This document shows positions 26,462 through 34,636 of a stretch of DNA of 64,000 bases, in pieces (within the stretch, counting starts at the first letter, position 1; the number at the start of each line of letters is the position of its first letter). The stretch comes from Pseudomonas alkylphenolica. GTDB lineage: Bacteria; Pseudomonadota; Gammaproteobacteria; Pseudomonadales; Pseudomonadaceae. The notes beneath the pieces were generated by a model. That model was not told the origin of the DNA. It did not search any database and saw nothing but the letters and a program-made list of their open reading frames with translations. The position numbers and the translations under genes are program-made. Location of the stretch: the NCBI RefSeq assembly GCF_016009175.1, contig NZ_JADUCM010000023.1, positions 30,411 through 94,410 of the forward strand. Reading direction: 5' to 3'.

Positions 26462-27148
26462 TCAGCGTTGTGAGTCCAGCACTTCGTTGTCACGGGCCAC
26501 TTGTTGCGCCTTGGCATAACTTTCGATCAGCAGTTGGTAATGCGGAAACACATGGCTGTAGGCCTCAGCCCACTGGAGGGCGTCTTCGCGGTTCCAGGTG
26601 CGCTGTACTTCCGAGCACACCGCAGCGGTGTCCATCGGTACCACACCCGCCTGCACTACACGGGCCAGGGTGATTTCCTGGGCCATCTTCGAATAGGTAC
26701 CGCTGGCATCGATCACCGCAAATACTTTATAGCCTGCATTTACCGCACTGATGCTCGGGAAGGCCATGCAGACGCTGGTAATGGTGCCGGCGATGATCAG
26801 GGTTTTGCGTCCGGTCTCCTCTACTGCGGCGACGAACTCTGGATTATCCCAGGCGTTGATTTCACCTTTGCGTGCGACGTATCGAGCATGGGGCGCCGCT
26901 TCATGGATTTCCGGAATCAGCGGGCCGTTGGGGCCTTGCGGCACTGACGCAGTGGTGATGACCGGAATCTTCGCCAGGCTGGCAATCTTGGCCAGGGTGA
27001 TGGCGTTGGCCCGCAACTCCGTCATGGGCATGTCCTTGACCGTCTGGAACAAGCCACTCTGATGGTCGATCAGCAGCATCGCGGCATCGTCGGGATCGAT
27101 GCGCGGCACCTGACCGTTGAAATTCGCGGTATTGGCAAATGTGCTCAT
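26462..27148 (-). CDS. Isochorismatase-family hydrolase, YcaC-like (second copy)
   Basis: A 228-residue paralogue of the gene at 25781. It has LLIDHQSGLF (Asp), RKTLIIAG (Lys) and TITSVCMAFPS (Cys), so the catalytic triad is complete. The spacing WDNPEF and GPNGPLIPE match the first copy. It is longer at both ends. AAGGAG precedes the start. The pair is probably cotranscribed, arising from a local duplication; different residues around the Cys (TEVC versus TSVC) may reflect different substrates. Confidence 0.87.
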   Translation of the reverse strand: MSTFANTANFNGQVPRIDPDDAAMLLIDHQSGLFQTVKDMPMTELRANAITLAKIASLAKIPVITTASVPQGPNGPLIPEIHEAAPHARYVARKGEINAWDNPEFVAAVEETGRKTLIIAGTITSVCMAFPSISAVNAGYKVFAVIDASGTYSKMAQEITLARVVQAGVVPMDTAAVCSEVQRTWNREDALQWAEAYSHVFPHYQLLIESYAKAQQVARDNEVLDSQR

Positions 27149-27234
27149 GCTAGGTACTCCTTGCTATCGGGTTGCCAGCAATGCTGGCAACCGGGAACGA
27201 AGGCCCCCGCCGGGCAACCTTCGGGTTAATCAGA

Positions 27235-28125
27235 CTAGCCGTCGTGGCGAGCACCTTGCGGCCCGCTCATCTGGCCGAAGCGGCCGGCACGAAAATCGTC
27301 AAAGGCCTCGGCGATTTCCGCTTCGCTGTTCATCACGAAGGGGCCATAACCGACGATCGGTTCATCCAGCGGTTCGCCGCCCAGGAACAGCACGGCTGCG
27401 TCGCTTTGCGCTTCAAGCAGCAGCTCGTCACCGGCACGGTCGAACAGCACCAGTTGCGCAGGCCCGACCTGACGCTCGCCATTGACCAGCAGCGAGCCGC
27501 GCAACACCACCAGCGCGGTACTGCGACCCGCCGCGCCGGGCAGGGTCAACGACGCGCCGGCTTTGAGCTGCAGGTCCCAGACATCCATGGACGAAAAGGT
27601 TCTGGCCGGCCCCTGGTGCCCGCGATACTCACCGGCGATAACCCGCAGGCTGGCGCGGCCACCGTCCAGGGACACTACCGGGATGTCGTTGCTGAGCAGC
27701 GTCTGGTAGCCGGCTGGCGCGGACTTGTCTTTGGCCGGCAGGTTGACCCACAGCTGGACCATCTCCAGGGTGCCACCCTTGGCGGCGAAGGCCGGAGAGT
27801 GGAACTCCTCGTGCACGATGCCGCCCGCTGCGGTCATCCATTGCACGTCGCCCGGGCCAATCAGACCGCCGGCACCGGTGGAGTCCCGGTGCTCGAGCTC
27901 ACCCTGGTAGACGATGGTCACCGTCTCGAAACCGCGATGCGGGTGCTGGCCGACACCGCGACGGGCCGTGGTCGGGGTGAAATCGTGCGGACCGGCATAG
28001 TCCAGCAACAGGAACGGGCTGATGTGCTGGGCCAGGTTGTCGTAGGTGAACAGGCTGCGCACCGGGAAGCCATCACCGACCCAGTGGGGGGTGGGGCTGC
28101 TGTAGACGCCTTGGATTTTTTTCAT
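27235..28125 (-). CDS. Pirin-family cupin protein
   Basis: A 296-residue bicupin. The N-terminal cupin has GVGQHPHRGFETVTIVYQGE followed by WMTAAGGIVHEE, giving the His/His/His/Glu metal site of pirins; the C-terminal cupin is degenerate. Bacterial pirins are quercetinases or regulators of central metabolism. GAGGAG lies eight bases upstream of the start at 28125. It faces a LysR gene across 99 bp and the two are likely a regulator/target pair. The YcaC-like genes downstream lie on the same strand. Confidence 0.9.
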   Translation of the reverse strand: MKKIQGVYSSPTPHWVGDGFPVRSLFTYDNLAQHISPFLLLDYAGPHDFTPTTARRGVGQHPHRGFETVTIVYQGELEHRDSTGAGGLIGPGDVQWMTAAGGIVHEEFHSPAFAAKGGTLEMVQLWVNLPAKDKSAPAGYQTLLSNDIPVVSLDGGRASLRVIAGEYRGHQGPARTFSSMDVWDLQLKAGASLTLPGAAGRSTALVVLRGSLLVNGERQVGPAQLVLFDRAGDELLLEAQSDAAVLFLGGEPLDEPIVGYGPFVMNSEAEIAEAFDDFRAGRFGQMSGPQGARHDG

Positions 28126-28224
28126 GAGATGTCTCCTCTCGTGGATGGCTATAACCATACGAGCGCAACGACACCGGCGGTAGATCCGGTAAACTGCCTT
28201 CAGTGTTCTATTTGAGGAACAATA
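28126..28224. promoter_or_regulatory. Divergent promoter region, pirin and LysR
   Basis: A 99-bp gap between two divergent starts. The sequence near 28195-28223 ends in TTTGAGGAACAATA before the LysR ATG, giving its ribosome site. LysR control of the pirin gene from here is the natural reading; no operator is clear by eye. Confidence 0.4.
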
Positions 28225-29130
28225 ATGGAAGACCTTAACGACCTTTACTATTTTGCCCAGGTGGTCGAGCACGGCGGTTTTGCCCCGGCCGGTCGCGCAC
28301 TGGACATGCCTAAATCCAAGCTCAGCCGACGCATCGCGGCGCTCGAAGAGCGCCTTGGGGTGCGTCTGATTCAGCGTTCGACCCGGCACTTCTCAGTGAC
28401 GGAGATCGGCCAGGCCTACTACCGCCATTGCGTCGCCATGCTGGTGGAAGCCGAGGGTGCTGCCGAGCTGATCGAACGCAACCGCGCCGAGCCACAAGGC
28501 ATCGTGCGTCTGAGCTGCCCTACGGCGCTGCTGGATTTCTGGGTCGGGGCCATGTTGACCCGTTTCATGGTGCAATGCCCCCTGGTGCAATTGCACATCG
28601 AAAGCACCAATCGCCAGGTCGACCTGATTCAGGAAGGCATCGACATTGCGCTACGCGTGCGGGTACCACCACTGGAAAGCAGCGAATTGGTGATGAAAGT
28701 ATTGGCGCGCAGCACCCAGTGCCTGGTGGCGGCGCCGACGTTGCTCGAGCGCTTGCCCGAGCGCCCGGTACCCACAGACGTCACCACCCTGCCGAGCCTG
28801 CATTGGGGCAATCCGCAACGCGACTACCACTGGCACCTGTCAGGCCCCGACGGTGCCCGTGCCAGCCTGCGTCATACGCCGCGGCTGGTGACCGATGACC
28901 TGGTGGTACTGCGTCAGGCGGCAGTCGCCGGTGTGGGCGTGGTGCACCTGCCGCTGGTGGTGATCCGTGAAGCCATGGACAACGGGCAACTGGTACCCGC
29001 CGCGCCGAACTGGGCGCCGGAATGCGGTGTGGTACACGCCGTATTCGCATCGCGACGTGGCTTGTTGCCGTCTGTGCGCAGCCTGCTGGATTTTCTTGCG
29101 GCAGAATTTGAGGCCAGTGACATCGCCTGA
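28225..29130 (+). CDS. LysR-family transcriptional regulator
   Basis: A 301-residue LysR protein of the DsdA/AaeR-like branch with N-terminal MEDLNDLYYFAQVVEHGGFA and recognition helix SKLSRRIAALEERLGV. The effector-binding domain begins around residue 90. It is divergent from the pirin gene, its likely target. GAGGAA precedes the ATG. Its stop is five bases from the stop of the convergent alpha/beta hydrolase. Confidence 0.9.
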   Translation: MEDLNDLYYFAQVVEHGGFAPAGRALDMPKSKLSRRIAALEERLGVRLIQRSTRHFSVTEIGQAYYRHCVAMLVEAEGAAELIERNRAEPQGIVRLSCPTALLDFWVGAMLTRFMVQCPLVQLHIESTNRQVDLIQEGIDIALRVRVPPLESSELVMKVLARSTQCLVAAPTLLERLPERPVPTDVTTLPSLHWGNPQRDYHWHLSGPDGARASLRHTPRLVTDDLVVLRQAAVAGVGVVHLPLVVIREAMDNGQLVPAAPNWAPECGVVHAVFASRRGLLPSVRSLLDFLAAEFEASDIA

Positions 29131-29134
29131 CGGG

Positions 29135-30019
29135 CTATTTCAACAGAAAGCCTTCGACCCGCTCACTGCAGGCGGCGGGATCTTCCTGCATGAAGCAATG
29201 CCCACCGGGTACCTGGGTTGCTTCGACATGAGGGTTGTCTTGCGCCCAGCGTTGCACCGATTGCGGCACGAAGGGGTAAGTGTGCTCGCCATAGAGCACC
29301 AGCGTCGGCGTCTGTACCTGGGTCAATGACGCCCACATGCGCTTTGGAAAGGAACTGAAGATTTCCACCTCGCGGCTGGGCCGGCACTTGAGTACCACCC
29401 CTTCGCCATAATCACCGATGGCGTGCTCGATGTAGGACTGCAGCGCGGTCTCGCTCCAGCCCTTGAAGATGCCCCGGCCTTCCAGCGAGGCGCGTGCAGC
29501 CGTACGGTCCGGCCAATGGCTGCGCCGCGTGGCGGCCTTGCGGGCCAGGGCGTGGCGGCGGTGCAGGCCGACCAGTGCAGCCGCCCCCATCAGGCCGATC
29601 ATCGAACGGCTGAACAGCACCGGATCCAGCAGCACCGCACGCTGGAACAACTGCGGCCTGCTCGCCAGCATCAGCGCGGTCAGTACCCCGCCAAAACTGT
29701 GGCCGAGGGCGAAGCGCGGTACGTCGGCGTATTCACCGCGACCGGCCTCGAACGCTTCGATAGCCAGTTCCACCGTCCGGTTCCAGCCTTGGAACGGGCC
29801 GCCGTGGTCACTGTCACCATGGCCCTGCACATCACATAGCCAGAGGTCGAAATGCTCGGCCAGGCGCGCCAGCATTGGCTGGTACACCAGGCTGCAAAAG
29901 CCGTTGCCGTGGAGGAAATGCAGCAAGGGTTTGCCGCTGGCGGGCGAGCGCCAGCCGCGCAAGGTGAAGCCGGCACTCGTGTCATGGGACCAGGGAATCA
30001 ACTGCATGTGCCAGCGCAC
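29135..30019 (-). CDS. Alpha/beta hydrolase
   Basis: A 294-residue alpha/beta hydrolase. The nucleophile elbow is GHSFGG, the oxyanion region is HFLHGNGF, and the catalytic His is probably in VPGGHCFMQEDP. A cap-like insertion follows the nucleophile. The substrate is unknown. The start chosen is GTG at 30019, just four bases after the stop of the upstream LysE-type gene, giving translational coupling; ATG at 30007 is the alternative. No clear ribosome site is seen for either, which fits coupling. Confidence 0.82.
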   Translation of the reverse strand: MRWHMQLIPWSHDTSAGFTLRGWRSPASGKPLLHFLHGNGFCSLVYQPMLARLAEHFDLWLCDVQGHGDSDHGGPFQGWNRTVELAIEAFEAGRGEYADVPRFALGHSFGGVLTALMLASRPQLFQRAVLLDPVLFSRSMIGLMGAAALVGLHRRHALARKAATRRSHWPDRTAARASLEGRGIFKGWSETALQSYIEHAIGDYGEGVVLKCRPSREVEIFSSFPKRMWASLTQVQTPTLVLYGEHTYPFVPQSVQRWAQDNPHVEATQVPGGHCFMQEDPAACSERVEGFLLK

Positions 30020-30023
30020 TCAT

Positions 30024-30644
30024 TCAGGAAAAGCTGGATTCTACAAAGAGCAGCGGGTAAAGGGATATCACCAGCAGCGCCGCCATCAACAGATTGAACA
30101 GCATCAGCCAGCGCGGGTTCTGCAGAACCGTCCTTAAGGCACTGCCGAACATGACCCAGATACACACGCTGGGCAGGTTGACCAACGCAAACACTGCGGC
30201 GATCACAATCACGTTGGTAACGTAGCCCTGTGCCGGCGTGTAGGTGGTGATGGCGCCTACCGCCATGACCCAGGCCTTGGGGTTGACCCACTGAAAGGCC
30301 GCCGCGCCCCAAAACCCCAAAGGTTTCCGGCTTTCAGCGCTATTGACGGACATCGGCCCGGACGTGGCTATTTTCCACGCCAGGTACAACAGGTATGCAG
30401 CGCCCACGTAACGCAGCAGCGTATAGATCGGCGGGAACGCCTTGAACACTTCACCCAGCCCGAACCCCACCGCCAGCACCATGACCATGAAGCCGACGCT
30501 GATGCCCAGGGCGTGGGGAATCGACCGGCGCACGCCAAAGTTCACCCCGGAGGCCAGCAACATGGTGTTGTTGGGCCCCGGAGTGATTGAAGAGACGAAG
30601 GCGAACAGTACGAACGCGGTTATCAGGTCGATTGAGCTGAGCAT
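30024..30644 (-). CDS. LysE/RhtB-family exporter
   Basis: A 206-residue membrane protein with about six hydrophobic segments and the family hallmark SSITPGPNNTMLLASG. It probably exports amino acids or related metabolites. Starts at 30710 or 30653 would also be in frame; 30644 gives the usual length of this family. Coupled to the alpha/beta hydrolase downstream. Confidence 0.85.
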   Translation of the reverse strand: MLSSIDLITAFVLFAFVSSITPGPNNTMLLASGVNFGVRRSIPHALGISVGFMVMVLAVGFGLGEVFKAFPPIYTLLRYVGAAYLLYLAWKIATSGPMSVNSAESRKPLGFWGAAAFQWVNPKAWVMAVGAITTYTPAQGYVTNVIVIAAVFALVNLPSVCIWVMFGSALRTVLQNPRWLMLFNLLMAALLVISLYPLLFVESSFS

Positions 30645-30752
30645 GGCAGACATTCCAAGGGGGATCAGGGCTCGAATGACACTAACGGAGTGCTGATCCA
30701 CCTCCTCCATACAGTTACAGGAAATTTAACCGCTACACTTGTCTGTACTGAC

Positions 30753-31343
30753 TCACTGCAATGCTTCTTCCACAAATTCCAGGCGGTCCTGACCAAAAAA
30801 CATCTGCTCGCCAACAAAGAACGTCGGTGCACCGAAGGCACCGCGGCGTACCGCCTCTTCGGTGGCGTCCTTGAGTGCGGCCTTGACCTGGGGGTCGGCA
30901 GTCCAGGCTTGATACTGCTCCGGGTCGAACCCCGCTTCCTGCAGAACGGTGGCCAGTACCTGAGGATCGCCAAGGTTACGTTGCTGTACCCAAATCGCCG
31001 GGAACACAGCCTTCAGGTAAGTCTCGAAGCGCTCCGGGGCGAACAGCTGGACGGCCATCGTACCGCGCATCAACGTCAGGGTATTGATCGGAAACCCAGG
31101 TGGAAACGCCAGCGTCACGCCATAGCGGCCGGCATAGCGTTGAAAATCGGCAAACACATAGCGGGCTTTGGCCGGCACCATCGCCGGCGAGGCGTTGCCG
31201 GTAGCCTGGAACACCCCGCCCAACAACATCGGCCGGTATACCAGTTGCGCGTCATGGCGGGCACACAAGGCCGGCAACTGGGTCCAGGCCAGGTAACTGG
31301 CCGGGCTGCCCAGGTCAAAGAAGAATTCGACAGTCTTGCTCAT
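30753..31343 (-). CDS. HCCA isomerase-family (DsbA/kappa-GST fold) protein
   Basis: A 196-residue protein of the 2-hydroxychromene-2-carboxylate isomerase family. The start VEFFFDLGSPASYLAW, with Ser in place of the CxxC of DsbA, and the cis-proline region FGAPTFFVG are typical. In naphthalene catabolism such enzymes isomerise a chromene carboxylate with glutathione; here there are no other aromatic genes, so the substrate is open. AAGGATG is about ten bases upstream. It lies just downstream of an SDR gene and may be in one operon with it. Confidence 0.85.
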   Translation of the reverse strand: MSKTVEFFFDLGSPASYLAWTQLPALCARHDAQLVYRPMLLGGVFQATGNASPAMVPAKARYVFADFQRYAGRYGVTLAFPPGFPINTLTLMRGTMAVQLFAPERFETYLKAVFPAIWVQQRNLGDPQVLATVLQEAGFDPEQYQAWTADPQVKAALKDATEEAVRRGAFGAPTFFVGEQMFFGQDRLEFVEEALQ

Positions 31344-31378
31344 TGCACAGCATCCTTTTTCTTGTTGTTGTGTAAGGC

Positions 31379-32110
31379 TTACCAGCGTTCCATCCAGGGG
31401 CGCAGGTCAAGCTCGAAGGTCCACGCATCCCGCGGCTGGGCATGCAGGAACCAGTAGCTGTCGGCGATATGGGCAGGATCGAGAATGCCATCCTGATCCT
31501 TGAGCGCATAGCGCTCGGGAAAGGTGTCGCGGATGAACGCAGTGTCGATGGCGCCATCGACCACCACATGGGCGACATGAATGTTACGCGGCCCCAGCTC
31601 GCGGGCCATGCTCTGCGCCAGTGCTCGGATGCCATGCTTGGCCCCGGCAAAGGCGGCAAAGCCTGCCGCGCCGCGCAAGCCGGCAGTAGCACCGGTAAAC
31701 AGGATGGTGCCGCGCTCCCGGGTAACCATACGCCGGGCCACCGCCTGACTGGTCAAGAAGCCGGCGAAGCAGGCCATTTCCCAGATTTTGAAATACTTGC
31801 GCGCGGTCTCCTCAAGAATGCTGCAGGGCACATTGGCGCCGATGTTGAACACGAACGCTTCAATCGGGCCCAGGGTGCTTTCGATCTGCTCAACCAGCGC
31901 GGCCACCTCCTCCTCCTTGCGTGCATCGGACGCAAAGCCGTGCGCCTCGCCACCTGCCGCCCGAATCTCGTCTACCAGTGGCTGCAGTTTGTCAGCACTG
32001 CGCCGGGTCACACAGGCGATATAGCCTTCCCGGGCAAAGCGCTTGGCAATCGCACCACCGGTCGCATCCCCGGCCCCCACCACCAGCACCACTTTCTTGT
32101 TATGTGTCAT
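31379..32110 (-). CDS. Short-chain dehydrogenase/reductase family, atypical active site
   Basis: A 243-residue SDR. The nucleotide-binding turn is VGAGDATGGAIA and the NxGA-like motif is FNIGANVP. At the place of the catalytic YxxxK the sequence is FAGAK, so Phe replaces the essential Tyr. It may therefore be a non-canonical reductase or have a binding role. GGAG is seven bases upstream of the start at 32110. It is divergent from a TetR gene across 90 bp that holds a palindromic operator candidate. Confidence 0.85.
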   Translation of the reverse strand: MTHNKKVVLVVGAGDATGGAIAKRFAREGYIACVTRRSADKLQPLVDEIRAAGGEAHGFASDARKEEEVAALVEQIESTLGPIEAFVFNIGANVPCSILEETARKYFKIWEMACFAGFLTSQAVARRMVTRERGTILFTGATAGLRGAAGFAAFAGAKHGIRALAQSMARELGPRNIHVAHVVVDGAIDTAFIRDTFPERYALKDQDGILDPAHIADSYWFLHAQPRDAWTFELDLRPWMERW

Positions 32111-32130
32111 GCATCGCTCCATTGGTAAAC

Positions 32131-32163
32131 GATCATTTAGTTAACGAACGCTATGCTATGATC
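32131..32163. promoter_or_regulatory. Candidate TetR operator/promoter
   Basis: Inverted repeat GATCAT (32131-32136) and ATGATC (32158-32163) flanks an AT-rich centre containing TTAGTTAACGAAC, itself built around the palindrome GTTAAC. TATGCT/TATGAT hexamers overlap the right end and could be a -10 box. The site is between the divergent SDR and TetR genes, where an autoregulatory TetR operator is expected. Confidence 0.5.
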
Positions 32164-32200
32164 CTGACTTCGTCAAGCCAGCAATACGGAGCGAGTCGGC

Positions 32201-32755
32201 GTGCGCTACTCCACCACCCATAAGGAACAAACCCGGCAGAAATTGCTGGAAAGCAGTGGCGCCCTGGCCAAGCGTGGCGGCTTCAATGCCACCGGGGTGG
32301 CCGGATTGATGAAAGCCATCGGCCTGACCGGCGGCGCCTTCTACAACCACTTCCCCTCCAAGGACGACCTGTTCACCGAGGTCGTACGCCGCGAACTGAG
32401 CCACAGCCCCATCGCCCAGCAACCGATGACCCGGCAGCGCCTGGAGCGTTGCCTGGAGCAGTACTTGAGCCTGGCCCACGTGCACAACCCTGAAGGCGGT
32501 TGCGCCATCCCGGCCCTGGGCGCCGAGATCGCCCAAGGCCCACTGCCGGTACGCGAAGAGGCTGAACACTGGCTGCGCACCCTGCAGCAAACCTGGGCTG
32601 AGACCCTCGAAGACCCCGCACTGGCATGGGCACTGATCAGCCAGTGTGTGGGTGCATTGGTAATCGCCCGCATGCTGGCCAACGAAGACAGCCAGCAAGA
32701 AGTCCTCAGCGCCTCCCGTGCGTTTATCAACGAGGCTGTGCATGAGCATCGCTGA
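32201..32755 (+). CDS. TetR-family transcriptional regulator
   Basis: A 184-residue TetR protein. The N-terminal helix-turn-helix is at about residues 12-60 (GFNATGVAGLMKAIGLTGGA then FYNHFPSKDDLF); the rest is a helical ligand domain of the TetR_C type found in YxaF/LmrA-like regulators. The start is GTG at 32201, with GGAG about nine bases upstream. It is divergent from the SDR gene and probably represses it. The stop overlaps the next gene by 14 bases. Confidence 0.88.
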   Translation: MRYSTTHKEQTRQKLLESSGALAKRGGFNATGVAGLMKAIGLTGGAFYNHFPSKDDLFTEVVRRELSHSPIAQQPMTRQRLERCLEQYLSLAHVHNPEGGCAIPALGAEIAQGPLPVREEAEHWLRTLQQTWAETLEDPALAWALISQCVGALVIARMLANEDSQQEVLSASRAFINEAVHEHR

Positions 32756-33338
32756 ACGATTGCTGCTTGGCCTCGCCCTGCTCTACGCTCCCCAGGTTTT
32801 CGCCGCCTGTCCGGTTGGCCAATACGAAATCTGCCTGGGCAGTTGCATCTGCTCGCCCATCGACCCCGGCCAGGCCGGCACCGTCCTCGACGACCTCGGG
32901 CGCATGGCCAGCAGTTCACTGGCGGTGGCCCTGCAACAGGCCCGCGACACTGCAGCCATGGGCACGCTGCAACCGATCCCGCTACATATCCGTGCCCAGC
33001 TCGAGCCCTACTACGACTTTCAGGTCCTCGATGCCGCGCGCTACAAGGTAGGCGACGAGCAAGCCCTGGACAGCGCCAACGCCGTGCTGCAAAACCCCGA
33101 CGTCAATGCCGTGACTCTGATCGACATCATTGTTTTTCGCCATGCCGAGGATGCCGAGGAGAATGTCGCGCTCTGGGCCCACGAACTGCACCATGTGCAG
33201 CAGTACCAGCAATGGGGTGTCGAGGAGTTTGCCCGGCGGTACTCGCGCGACTTCGATGCCGTCGAAGCACCGGCCTACGAGATCCAGTCAAAAGTCAGCA
33301 AGGCCTTGCGTGAACGGTCTTCCGGCCAGTCACGCTGA
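32742..33338 (+). CDS. Exported DUF4157-type metallopeptidase-like protein
   Basis: A 198-residue protein with a signal peptide (cleavage near residue 21-22, VFAA). The mature part has a Cys-rich N-terminus (C23, C31, C35, C37) and WAHELHHVQQY near residue 147, a HExxH-like zinc-binding helix written HELHH as in DUF4157 proteins. It may be a secreted zinc peptidase or a metal-binding fold without activity. The start at 32742 overlaps the TetR stop by 14 bases and has GAGG seven bases upstream. Confidence 0.75.
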   Translation: MSIAERLLLGLALLYAPQVFAACPVGQYEICLGSCICSPIDPGQAGTVLDDLGRMASSSLAVALQQARDTAAMGTLQPIPLHIRAQLEPYYDFQVLDAARYKVGDEQALDSANAVLQNPDVNAVTLIDIIVFRHAEDAEENVALWAHELHHVQQYQQWGVEEFARRYSRDFDAVEAPAYEIQSKVSKALRERSSGQSR

Positions 33339-33432
33339 ACTAGACTTATAGATTGCCCCACGAGAAATGGCCGAGGTCGTCACTGCCAGTGACGGCCCCG
33401 TTGACGTTGGACTTCTTGCAGGAGAACACGCA

Positions 33433-34482
33433 ATGGACGAAGCCAAGATGAATGACTTCATGGGAAAACTGGTCAACGACATGGGTGCCGCCGCCCTGTT
33501 GGCGAACCTTATCCTCGGCGATGAACTGGGCCTGTACCGGGCCATGGCCGACAGCCAGTTCATCACCCCCGACGCGCTGGCAGAAAAGACCGGCTGCAAC
33601 GCCCGGCTGCTACGCGAATGGCTCAGTGCCCAGGCCGCATCGGGCTATATGGAACACCAGAACGGCCGCTTCCGCCTGCCCGAAGAACAGGCCCTTGCCC
33701 TGGCCATTGAAGACTCACCGGTGTATGTCGCCGGCGGCGCCTCGGTGATTGCTGCGCTGTATCACGACAAAGACAAACTGGTCGCGGCCATGCGCGGCAA
33801 CGGCGCACTGCCCTGGGGTGATCATCACCCCTGCATGTTCAGCGGAACCGAGCGGTTCTTCCGCCCCGGCTACCGCGCTCATCTGGTCGCCGAATGGCTG
33901 CCGACCCTGACCGGGGTGGTCGACAAATTGCAGGCAGGCGCCAAGGTTGCCGATGTCGGCTGTGGACACGGTGCATCAACAGTGATCATGGCCCAGGCCT
34001 TCCCGGCATCGACGTTCTACGGTTTCGACTACCACGCCCCCTCGATTACGGTATCGAGTCAACGCGCTGTTGAAGGCGGGGTGGCCGAGCGCACGCAGTT
34101 CATCCAGGCCAGCGCCAAAGACTTTCCGCACAGCGACTTTGACCTGATCTGCTATTTCGATTGCCTGCATGACATGGGCGATCCGGTCGGCGCTGCCCGC
34201 CATGCGTTCGATGCACTCAAGGCCGATGGTTCGGTGCTGCTGGTCGAACCCTTTGCCCATGACAGCCTGGATGAAAACAGCACGCCGGTGGGCCGCCTGT
34301 TCTACGCCGCCTCGACCTTTATCTGCACGCCCAATTCCCTTTCCCAGGAAGTCGGCCTGGGATTAGGCGCGCAAGCGGGGGAAGCGCGACTGCGCGCCGT
34401 GTTCGAGCAGGCCGGGTTCAAACACTTTCGCCGGGCAACCGAGACGCCCTTTAACCTGATACTCGAGGCGCGCAAACAGTAA
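33433..34482 (+). CDS. Class I SAM-dependent methyltransferase
   Basis: A 349-residue methyltransferase. An N-terminal winged helix domain (residues 1-90, with a region like ITPDALAEKTGCNARLLREW) is followed by the SAM-binding motif VADVGCGHGASTVIMAQAF and motif DLICYFDCLHDMGDP. This layout is like small-molecule O-methyltransferase-related enzymes of the UbiE-like group often annotated as methyltransferase domain proteins; the substrate is unknown. AGGAGA precedes the start at 33433. Confidence 0.85.
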   Translation: MDEAKMNDFMGKLVNDMGAAALLANLILGDELGLYRAMADSQFITPDALAEKTGCNARLLREWLSAQAASGYMEHQNGRFRLPEEQALALAIEDSPVYVAGGASVIAALYHDKDKLVAAMRGNGALPWGDHHPCMFSGTERFFRPGYRAHLVAEWLPTLTGVVDKLQAGAKVADVGCGHGASTVIMAQAFPASTFYGFDYHAPSITVSSQRAVEGGVAERTQFIQASAKDFPHSDFDLICYFDCLHDMGDPVGAARHAFDALKADGSVLLVEPFAHDSLDENSTPVGRLFYAASTFICTPNSLSQEVGLGLGAQAGEARLRAVFEQAGFKHFRRATETPFNLILEARKQ

Positions 34483-34526
34483 TATCCATTGCGGGGTCAA
34501 AAAATGTCGACCTGAACAGCGCTGAT

Positions 34527-34552
34527 CGCGGGACAATTCGCGTTGTCCCGCG
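34527..34552. repeat. REP-like hairpin
   Basis: A perfect 10-bp stem CGCGGGACAA / TTGTCCCGCG with a six-base loop, 44 bp after the methyltransferase stop. It resembles the palindromic units (REP) scattered between Pseudomonas genes. No other copy was seen in the window. It may also stabilise or end the methyltransferase transcript. Confidence 0.5.
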
Positions 34553-34636
34553 ACCGGCGGCGCTCCCGGCGTTGACGCCAGCCCCTCGCTCACCCAAGCT
34601 GACGGCTCTGCCCGTTGCATGTCCCCGGATTCACCC

